From Dimargaris cristalligena (lineage: Eukaryota; Kickxellomycota; Dimargaritomycetes; Dimargaritales; Dimargaritaceae), in assembly GCA_027576995.1 (NCBI GenBank), contig JANBQC010000308.1, positions 1 through 32,813 on the forward strand: DNA of 32,813 nucleotides, given 5' to 3'. The notes below the pieces were generated by a model. The model had not been told where the DNA came from and ran no database searches. It saw nothing but the letters and a program-made list of their open reading frames with translations. This document shows positions 10,401 through 18,502 of this stretch, one piece after another. Both the position numbers and the translations under genes were made by a program. Positions within the stretch are counted from its first letter, which is position 1. The number at the start of each line of letters is the position of its first letter.

Positions 10401-12486
10401 CCCACTTCACCCAGCAATTGCTCAGGGCAGCGCCCCGGGGAGTCAACTCCAACCCATCCACCTGCCAAGCCTTCGCCTTCCTGGCCGCTGCCTTGGCGGA
10501 GTACTTCGGCAGCTGGAACGGCACAAGATCCGATATATTCGTGGCGTAACTGACCGTAAGAACAATCTGACGATTCGGCAGTACGATGGCCTGGAACGTG
10601 GGGGCCTGCAATTCCACGGGCAGTTTCCAGTGGCCCGGTTTATTGGCCGACCCGGACAAGGGGTGGCTAGAAGCGCCGTTGATATTAAAGGTGGTTTCGG
10701 CGTGAAGTGTGGAATAGGAAGTATCCCATACGGTTAGAGAGTAGGTGCGATAAGTCTTCGGTGATATGCTGAGGGCATCCGCCGGTGATTCATCCGAAGG
10801 GGTGGCCTGTACCGGGACGGTGGAGGGAACTTCACCAATGATGGCGGTATAACCACCGGGAAGGGCAATAACCTGACGGGAGTCCAAGCAGGCGGGGTAA
10901 ATCTGGAGGGGCTTGGATTGCCGGTCCGGATCGTCGCGGGCAGTTGTTAGAAGGCGGGCCCGCTGCTGCCAGGGGCTCAGGTGATTGAGCGGCACGGGAT
11001 TCCCTGGGATAGCCCGGAGCTTACCGATGAGGTGCTCATCGAACTTCAGGCGGTAGTTGGACCAAACGCCCGCAGCATCGAGAATGTGAAGCAGGGAGCC
11101 GTCCTGGGCCAGAGAGACGCCCAAGGGGAGAACGGATCCAGCGACCTCGGCGGATTTGGGAGTGCTCGGAATCGGGCGTTCCCCGATTAAAGTAATAGTG
11201 GGACCCACTGGTTTGGCATCAGCTTCGGTAGGGTCCGCATCGCCAATCAAGAAGAAACGCAGCGCCAGGGTGGGCTGGGCCCCGGGGTGGGTGATAGTTT
11301 GCACGAGCTGCCACAGAGCGGTAGTGTCAGTGTTTTGCGTCCAGGGGCATTGGAGAGTAGTCTCAGCATCTTGAAGATCCACCACGGCGGACCAGATAAC
11401 GTGAATTTCGGTCGACGAAGCCGCGGGCTGATCCTCAGCCAGGCGGTAGGTAGCCAGGGTAGTACCTAAATCGGCGGTCAAGAGGTCAACTAAGCCGTTC
11501 TGGTATACCAGGGCAATGTGGCCGTGCAAAGATGACGTGGTATGCAGGGCTTGGACGGTGTAATCCGACTGTACCACGAACCGCTGGGCGAAAGCCGGGG
11601 GCCGCAGAGAAGCGGACGTATCAGCCGTGGCCGGGGCGGAGGCTGCCGATGGCTCGGCGGCCTTGGCCTTCGGGACCTGAACGGCAATCGCGGCCGAGGC
11701 CGGCTTAGCGACCTTCTCCGGCGCGAGCGCATTGGACTTCTTGGCCTCTACGGGATACCGCTGGCCTACGCGATAGGCCAACGGCTTGGGGGTCGTCGAT
11801 TCAGTAGTAGCCGACGGTAATTCCAAGGCCGCCGACTGACGACGATCCACCGACCCGTCCCATACCCAAACCTCCCGGCCCGCCCAGGCGGGATCCGAAT
11901 CCTCACTGGCCTGAATCACGGCATAGACCCAATGGGCCGGATGATCCACTAGGCCGGGGGCGCGGGGATTATCGGGCAAAGGGATGCGGGGGATATTGGC
12001 GCTACTATCCCTATCCGCCTCGGCCGCCTCCTGCGCACCCAGAGTTTGGTAGTGTACGAAATAACGGGGCGGGGCGGCCAGGCAAGTACGTGCGGGGAAG
12101 GTCCAGGACTGGAGACTGGCAAAGTGGCCCACTTTGAACATTTCCACGCCGCTGTTCTGGGTAGCAACGAGTAGCAGGTCCTGTACGGACCGGGCCACTT
12201 CCAGCTGCCCGGGCAGGGGACCCCGGCGGCGCTTCCCGCAATGGAGGGCGGACGTCGGGTTTTCGGAGGGGGAAGTGGCGGTTACCGGGCGCATATGGGC
12301 GTGCACGACGGTCGGGGCCACGGCCGAGACGGGCATTAAGGTAGCCAGGTAGGGATGTTTTCTCCCCGGTAGGTCCGACCCATCGCCCTGGGCTGAGTAG
12401 GGCACCTGCACCAGTTGAAACACGGGGGTGCTATTGGTGATTTGAGTGAGCGAGCTGGGACGCTCGAGTTTGGCCTGATTCGTCAT
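7432..12486 (-). CDS. Large NOL11/Utp8-like nucleolar protein with long C-terminal extension
   Basis: An uninterrupted 1684-residue ORF. The first in-frame ATG is at 12486; the open frame runs 27 codons further upstream but without an ATG. Residues 1 to about 700 are beta-rich, as expected of a propeller. A low-complexity hinge with PKRARA (about 750) follows, then an all-helical region (about 800-1300). There, PYLIGRGEWYLLQLALHM and VSDIPEDHIMLAIRS resemble the LLQLCLQ...DIPES segment of NOL11, and LVTLAQLLLRCLQL plus a closing helix repeat the order seen in NOL11. NOL11 and yeast Utp8 belong to the t-UTP subcomplex for pre-rRNA transcription and processing. Beyond about 1300 come acidic stretches (about 1385-1405 and 1525-1542) and a globular-looking tail (1545-1684: YWFFDPAALL, CQRYRYVINGRHFFTY) that I cannot place. 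The family assignment rests on remembered patterns and the total length is about twice that of NOL11. Confidence 0.6.
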   Translation of the reverse strand: MTNQAKLERPSSLTQITNSTPVFQLVQVPYSAQGDGSDLPGRKHPYLATLMPVSAVAPTVVHAHMRPVTATSPSENPTSALHCGKRRRGPLPGQLEVARSVQDLLLVATQNSGVEMFKVGHFASLQSWTFPARTCLAAPPRYFVHYQTLGAQEAAEADRDSSANIPRIPLPDNPRAPGLVDHPAHWVYAVIQASEDSDPAWAGREVWVWDGSVDRRQSAALELPSATTESTTPKPLAYRVGQRYPVEAKKSNALAPEKVAKPASAAIAVQVPKAKAAEPSAASAPATADTSASLRPPAFAQRFVVQSDYTVQALHTTSSLHGHIALVYQNGLVDLLTADLGTTLATYRLAEDQPAASSTEIHVIWSAVVDLQDAETTLQCPWTQNTDTTALWQLVQTITHPGAQPTLALRFFLIGDADPTEADAKPVGPTITLIGERPIPSTPKSAEVAGSVLPLGVSLAQDGSLLHILDAAGVWSNYRLKFDEHLIGKLRAIPGNPVPLNHLSPWQQRARLLTTARDDPDRQSKPLQIYPACLDSRQVIALPGGYTAIIGEVPSTVPVQATPSDESPADALSISPKTYRTYSLTVWDTSYSTLHAETTFNINGASSHPLSGSANKPGHWKLPVELQAPTFQAIVLPNRQIVLTVSYATNISDLVPFQLPKYSAKAAARKAKAWQVDGLELTPRGAALSNCWVKWDTRVCVFSYQVPPSTLLVNMSLNEKALPYLASPTESPKPAAPSTAAVPATTPSATPKRARASAQGTPQSTKNPKENQGEVKTAPVNFNVRSGEEAVFDPRFNLSEVGISQISQHLSAAHLEDQRREDAQIRALLDDQTIQDAQTFTTTFLEYFAPSGYRGYYSGEGEKTDGATTIPPTCLPAGLSPPGTYYHLLAEGLTWAARQDMANICQEKFKGPVRSFPKHTTAFIKAQFGSDVTVAKPIRLMSAHLTLAVLSRCFGSALHPSFVQPIADCVQKRSVNPRPIRSAGFGPGSALNPPKLTKKEQAQRRGHSARLLPPGQMPQFPVVRSGPDFWPRAVIEFLLRAQVLSSAALDHQLVPYLIGRGEWYLLQLALHMVSDIPEDHIMLAIRSRLDQQVQEYAAKAKIEGRDVLAPTGRLTSSSVSEGAPSHLPSSSSSESSSASSFSRPALRSIALKDFTEVATRDTTFLAFLTAALSYRRHEGHNKRALRRYFRTSDLVTLAQLLLRCLQLRRQVETTVSTWYPSDHVIAGILPAESDLFQIMTDLLDVHMARFILTHELHWIVQGLRAYLKETHQFREAYQATIAPFASVIQRTHRAYVAKMGEGPTGALPLTTDCNRDALGFRYTFHLPDALLNLWEINDIPSKSQDASDVSGTNPPDAVRATLKRVLRLRRKYQLPKEGQSPVESATISDEDEQDEDGDSADDDGVVNNASDVRGAATEGNGAPLMNSLKPAINIKGQHLKPVGVTDPTQLPPLLKSLQKVHLAPSRRAPAVLAYFMRNFPAIAPQSDRAAEFRTFRAQTKMLPNITSAKSAARYQAKAVKGNNSDSRMDVDGDAENADGDDQLPTTLPEYWFFDPAALLGPDAPARSVASHVDPLHCILDLRYRYAHPITCQRYRYVINGRHFFTYCNDPTDPITRVIEEAVRNYPYDLPASVAARNPGNLQHPATKYYIILLKHLNNIQGNFAPMYRVTEAKNSMLQIDLIRW

Positions 12487-12840
12487 TGGGAAAAAAAGGC
12501 GGGCTAGATAGCTGGTCGTACGGGATTCAACTGGACTTGAATCGGTAGAAAATAGAAAGGATACCACAGAAGAAGCCGCTCTGAACTATAGTTAGATGGA
12601 GCGCGCTAACGCGATTGACGGCTGGGAAGAGTTCAACCGCTGCCGAGGCACGGGGAGAATCCAGGCTTTGAGTAAATAAGAAAGTCTACGAACGACGGAG
12701 TGTCCCGCAAGTCCAGAACAAATAAGAGTCAAAGAATGTGGACGAAAGGGCAAACGAAGAGCGAACGAAGCCAAGCGTTGCGGCAGGTTACTTACAGAGA
12801 ATCCAGCTCGGCCTTTTTTCCTAGTCGTCTGGGCCGTATT
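12487..12840 (-). promoter_or_regulatory. 5' leader of the NOL11-like gene with a probable UTR intron
   Basis: On the minus strand a consensus donor CTGTAAGTAACC lies at 12795. A plausible acceptor CTATAG ends at 12586, giving a 210-nt intron entirely upstream of the ATG at 12486. An alternative acceptor is CTATCTAG near 12505. The leader just before the ATG has a T run followed by CCCA. No TATA box is clear. Confidence 0.4.
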
Positions 12841-15800
12841 TTTTACGGTGGCTAATTGATCCTAATATACGGTATATTAGTTGCATCCATCAATAACGAC
12901 TATTAAAATTAGAAAGAAAAAAATGAGCCGAGCCACATTAATGGAATCTCTTCTGCCGCTTCAACACTCCCAAGCTTCTCCACTCTCCAAAAAACTCGCC
13001 TTTTTTTATCCACCCAGATATCCAGTCACGTGATGGATTCCATACCTAATTGGGGAGTGGATGATGATCTGGCCTCGTACTGCCCATTCGTCAGAACTGC
13101 CGCAATAATGCTGTATATTCGAGGTCCAGTGGGCCGACCGCGATTGCTTTAATCGGAATACTGCCTTCTTGTTAAAAGCCACTCCCCTACAATACAGACG
13201 GGGGTTTGAAGCGGACTGGGGGGAGGAGGGCTTCATGGATACTAAGCGGGTCAGCAAAGCGGCGTTCTCGAGACAACCGGTGTAATGGCTCTGACCCTTT
13301 TACCAAAGAGAAGGCGGAGGGCGAACCAAGGGATTCTCTGTGGTGCGCCCATGTTATTGATTATACACAACGCCGGCCACCAACTCATCTTCCGGTGAAG
13401 AGCGGTATGTCTTCGTCACTTACCACCACCACTACCCCCATTCCTCGCTTGGGTCTGCACTGCCCCAGTAGGCATCACGGCCCATATCCTTATTCAGGAT
13501 TTTCCCTTGGGCTGAAACTCTTTTACATAAATGTCCACCGTTCTATTATTGACATACGGGCTGGTAAGGGGACCCTGGCATTACGGAGGCCTGGCTAATA
13601 TAATTAGCGGCGTTTTAGGGGATGTCCAATGCCCAGCCGAGTGGAAACACCCCATAAAGAGTGGCTTCCCCGTCGTTGTCGCCCTGTAATGGGTTGATTT
13701 AATGGGGGTACTCCCTAAACTCCTTTCCCCGGACTCTAGGCCATATGCCCCCTGTACATTGGATTGGACGCGGTTCTTTTTCCATCCTAGCATTTTGGGG
13801 TATAGATGGCCCTAGCGACGATCAGCATGGTGATTACGTTTACGGGGCCACCGCAGAGAGACCATGTGAGCTCTAATGTTTTTACGAACATAATGAAACA
13901 TAGCCGTTTTTTTCTGTTGCGGTTCCCACCATTCCACTCGAGACCTGGGTACTTTCACTTTTTACCAATCCTATAGGTTACCAAAAGAAGGTGGGCTACC
14001 GTAATATGATATATCCCCCTCTAATCAACGCGTGGGGAATAGTGTGACTAGGAGGGAAGTGAACAATATCATGTAGCAAAACAGCAAGGGGGGTTCCACG
14101 GGTCGGCTGACTCGTCTTTGTTGAATATATCGTACTCTTATCGCTAACCGGTTTAATGTTCTAGTGCTTTAAGGCGGGTCTACATGTACGTGGATAGAGA
14201 CGAACGGTTAGTTGCGAATGCTACCTTGGGCAATTTATTCTATTCTCGCCTACGGCTCTTTGTTGAACTAGTTGGGATTGGAATTCGGGCTTCATTAGGC
14301 ATAATTAAACGGGTGTTGCTGGCGACGGATTTCGGCTCGGGGGAAAACGGGATAGCCGGTATAAGGGTCGCGCTAATGGGGATAGTGAATTGAACATCGG
14401 TTCCTCGGGCTGATCTTATTTGTTTAGACGCCCGAGAAGGACGGATGAAAAAGGACAGAGGGCACGGAAAGTGGCGCTGGATATTTGCTTTATTAAAAAT
14501 GGGGATATGGCAGGCATGGGCACCTCTCCTTGAATAGCTATTATAATTATGGCACTTGGGATCATCTATTATGTAATCGGATCAGGCTTACATGGCGGGT
14601 TGGGCGAATGGCCTTTACCCGGCAAAGGCGTTGTGGTTGGGGAGTTGTATGAAAATGGGGCGGGTGAAAAAAAGGTTTGTAGTGGTGGCATCTGCAACGA
14701 CTGTTCCAAATGCCCGACCACCTAACGCTCTATTTACCAACATGGAACAGCTGATGGAGATTCAGATTCCCACTAAATCATAAGACAACTAGTTCTTTGT
14801 GGCTTTGAGATGCCTTAGAGGACAGGATGATGTTGACTAAGCAACCAAGTCTCGCGTAAATAAGCAGCTTGGTCTAGTCAGTCATTGGAACCGTTTAGAT
14901 CCATAATAGGAACCTAGGGCCTTTCTACTTGGGCGGGCTAGCTTGAGCCTCCAGACCCCTCAATTTACCTATCAAGGAACCTACTGTGGCGCGGTGATCC
15001 CTAATATTCGTCTTTTTATCGCAAATTATGGCAGTGAATCAAGCCGGTTCCAATTCACTGGACGGATCCAGTAATCCCAGCTGTTCAAAAAATGAGGCGC
15101 GAGGGGATGCTTCGTGGAATTACTAGGGTCGTACATTCGGAACCATTTATAACCGGGATGATGCAATATAATGACTTGGCATGTTCCCATCAGCGTCGCT
15201 TTTATTAAACTGGCGAGTCTTCCGCAATGCAAATCACATACGATATACCGCTGCACTCGCAACTCCCGGAAATCTTGTCGACTAATTTAATTAAGCCCTG
15301 CCAACAGAGAACCGCCCTTTGGAATGAACCCTTATCGGAAATTTCAGACTCTGGACAAATCCACGAAATATATTCCCACATGCATACCTCCTCTTGCGTT
15401 CCCTTGCTCTCTAAATTGCTTATTTTTATATCTCATAGGTAGGTTTGGCTTACAAAAATATACCGGAAGCCTTCCAAAGCCAGACCCCCAATGGTGGTCA
15501 CCAATGAGAAAGAACAGAAAAAACCAAGTAAGGGAAAATACGGGCTGTCCTTATACTTGTAACACCAACGAACCTACCGAAAAGGATAGATTGCTATAGC
15601 CCGTAGTGCTGGCTTGGGGTTATACCCCGTGGTAAATACATAATTATAATACAGAGTTTATTCAGTGGGACACTGGCCACTCTCCATTCTGTCCGTATAG
15701 TATTGTGCTTCGCGCTACTAGTTGCCTTCCACCACTTTTCGAATAATTCATAATTAATAGGTAGAGAATGGCCCAGTCACTGAGGGTGCGAATTTGTTTG

Positions 15801-17560
15801 CTAATGCCCCCATTCACTACGACATATTCATAGATAAAACATGCATTGGACCCTGTACTTGCTAATCACAGATTGAAATACCCGTCACTGAGGCGTGTAT
15901 TGAGCCCCCCCCTCGCCAAATTTGTCTTTAGGGACCTCTGAACTAAGTTTTCTCCACTTTACCTTGGACTTTGAGTAGACCAGATAGGCCAGCCATCGCC
16001 ATTGCCTGCCCGTTGGTCGTCGGTGCAACCGGGGCAGGCAAATCGGTGTTTTGGAAGCCTGTTATAGGAAAAACTGCCCAATGCGACCAAATTAATGGCC
16101 TGAGTATAACCGGCCGTTCGCTGGAGGATAAAAGTGGGTCGTACCATATGAGAGTGAAAGAGCCAGCCCCCCTTCCTTCGTTCAGTTATTAGGTTATTGG
16201 AAGCAACTAGTTGTTGTTTTTTTGGAGTTTGGCGGCTGTCCTCCATTTAGTGAGTTCTGAATAAACCGGAGTAAGCTACACAATGAAGTAGCCGCGACCA
16301 AGTTGATTAAGCAGAGAACTACCACGGCGGGCTTCGCAGAGTGCGTTGGGGTAGGGATGGGTGAACTGTTAGGTGATTGACTTTGAACATGGCCAATCGG
16401 AACATGTGGTTGACTCCGTGGATGCGAACTCGAGGGACTTCATCCGCTCGAATAAACGATAAAGACATCACCAGGAGAAAGTGGCGTGGTGGTGGACTAA
16501 ACCGACTCTCTTTGTAGCCTCAGAGTTGACGGACGCAGCGACGGAAACGGGGGTGGGTGAATGGGGGGGGCATAGGGATGTAAACCGGGGTTGTAGGGTG
16601 GTAGGTGATAGCCACCGGATAGGGGCATATCAAAATCAAAGGCCCGATGAGGTATCTTCCGTATTTGGGCAAGTAGGATTGGAGGGGATGAGTGTGGGGT
16701 CCAGAGAAACTGGTTGTTACTTCATGTTGTATAATAGTAAATCATCAACCACCAATGCTGCAGAGCTAGGCTAGTTTAGGGATTTACGTTTGGAGACGCG
16801 TTTCCGGTGACTCTCTACGATATTCTACCCAGCCACCCCTTTTACCATCCTTATTTTTAAACAGAATGTATAAAAATAAAAGGGATGGCAATAGTGCAAA
16901 GCATACGCAAGTTGATAATTGGCCTTATTTGCTAAAGGATTCCCCCATCGACACATTAGTCCAAAGGCCCACTCTATTATGGATATGCGGCAATCGGCGG
17001 CACACTAGGAGAAATTTGCAATGCGTAGCAAGGGCTGACCGAATCTGTGGTTGATAGTCAGGGGAGGAGATGAGAGGAGAGTGAGAGGAAAGACCGAATA
17101 CGTGAGGACGGAGACCCTGATTGCCAATCCTTTAATCCGTGCGGGTTTAGGAAAAAATCGGCCAAGTAAGGGGTGAACTTAACTGCGCCGTAAAGCACAA
17201 CTCGGAACTCTACGGAGCCGGCAACAAGGAGTAAAAAGAGAGGGAGAAGGGGGCTGCGAAACACAGTAAATAAAGACCAAGTTGTGCCGCGGCCATTTGT
17301 CTGGCGTTACACCCATGGGCACTCAAGCCCTTGATCACATACCGGCGCAGCTTTTCATTGCCACCTTGCACCGACCAAAGCAGTTCTCTCACCCTCCCCA
17401 CTTTAGAACCCCCTTCTTTATTGTACATCCCCCTTGTGACATTGGCCAATTAATTTAGCCAGACTCCCCCTATTCCTCTCCTTTTTTGCCTCCGTTTATG
17501 GATCTATTTGGGTGAATGGAATGCTGTCATACCAGATGTGTTTTTTTTGCACCGACTGTA
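12841..17560. other. Gene-poor divergent intergenic region
   Basis: About 4.7 kb between two divergent genes with no gene I can support. Frames of 60-130 codons occur on both strands. Most begin only at non-ATG codons and lack introns or motifs. The exception is a frame at 15971-16192 (+) with a P-loop-like string, listed as a finding. Composition is mixed, with G-rich top-strand segments at 14300-14700 and 16300-16700. Decayed genes or transposons are possible but not shown. Confidence 0.4.
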
Positions 17561-17602
17561 CATCTTCGTATGGCATTCTGGGTTGGAACGGCTGTAACCA
17601 AC

Positions 17603-17610
17603 TATAAAAG
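17603..17610 (+). promoter_or_regulatory. TATA box candidate (TATAAAAG), distal
   Basis: A perfect TATAAAAG lies 900 bases upstream of the P450-reductase start codon, with a CT-rich segment beginning about 20-100 bases downstream. If used, the P450 mRNA would have a long 5' leader or a leader intron. The first ATG after it (17681) opens a frame of only 19 codons (MASLPFLLFQ...). Confidence 0.35.
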
Positions 17611-17734
17611 CGGCAGGTTCGCCCCACCTCCTTACTCTAATCAGTACAGATTGGTTATTGGTGTGTTGTTTTCCCCTTTCCATGGCCTCCCTCCCCTTTC
17701 TCTTATTTCAAGGTATCGATTGCGGTACTTTCTC

Positions 17735-17742
17735 TATATAAA
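17735..17742 (+). promoter_or_regulatory. TATA box candidate (TATATAAA)
   Basis: A second TATA-like element, about 760 bases upstream of the P450-reductase ATG. Which of the two elements, if either, is used cannot be told from sequence. Confidence 0.25.
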
Positions 17743-18269
17743 ACAATCTAAATTAATCCCTATTTTTTTGAACTTGTCCGCACCACGGTCGGCTTGGTCT
17801 AATTAACTGCCCAATGGATCGTTGGTATCCAAACTCTCCTTCTTAAACACCACTGTAATCGTATTTAATCTGTTCCTGTATTTCACCAATAGTATTGCAT
17901 TCTCGGGGTTGTGGTCACTGTCGACTAAAACCTGCTTGTTCGGTTCTACAGGACCCCCTCCCTATTTATTATCAGCCTAAGATAATCCAGTACATATTGG
18001 TATCGTTCAGCGAGTCCCTGCATAGCAATCACCACTATATTTACCGATTTTCGGCCTGTCCTTTCATTCATCTCGGTTTCGCTGTACATCTCTGTACTAT
18101 CTGCCTATCATTGCTTCCTCCAATTACCTTAAAGTAGTTGTATTCGAGCTCATTTCCGGCTTTTTCCTGGACTTGCTTTAAATACAAGGCACCTGCACCC
18201 TTCAATCCTAAAGCAGCCCCCTTTGAGGTTTAGAGTAACCCGCTGAGGTTACCTTGCGGATATTGTTGG

Positions 18270-18502
18270 CGGGCGTGCTCACTTCACTGGCCCCTTTCTC
18301 TCTTTCTTTGCCTCCCTTCTTTTTCCTCTCTCATTTTCTAGTTTGTCAGCTGATCTTTCCTAGCTGCCGTCTCTTTTAGTCACCATTGGCCCAGTCTGTT
18401 ACTCGACTGTTTCATAGTCTCACCCCCCTGCGTGGTACCATTTGATCACAATCACTGTCATTTATTAACCACCACCACCAGCCCCCCTAATAGGTTTATC
18501 CA
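18270..18502 (+). promoter_or_regulatory. CT-rich proximal promoter/leader of the P450 fusion
   Basis: A dense pyrimidine tract (about 18284-18340) lies 160-220 bases before the start codon, followed by a CACCACCACCAGCCCCCC stretch near 18470-18487. The pattern matches that in front of the bZIP gene. It is likely the core promoter or 5' UTR of the gene at 18503. Confidence 0.45.

Noticed and set aside
12487..12567. Upstream extension of the NOL11-like ORF by 27 codons
   Set aside because: The extended frame begins at GTG, not ATG. The first in-frame ATG is at 12486, and a probable UTR intron acceptor lies just upstream.
12601..12640. tRNA-like B box (GAGTTCAACCGC) in the NOL11-like leader
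   Set aside because: No matching A box or cloverleaf can be drawn around it. No other tRNA promoter boxes were found in the window by eye.
13206..13598. 130-codon plus-strand frame
   Set aside because: It starts at TTG, the internal ATG (13407) opens a low-complexity Thr/Pro stretch, and no family or splice sites are seen.
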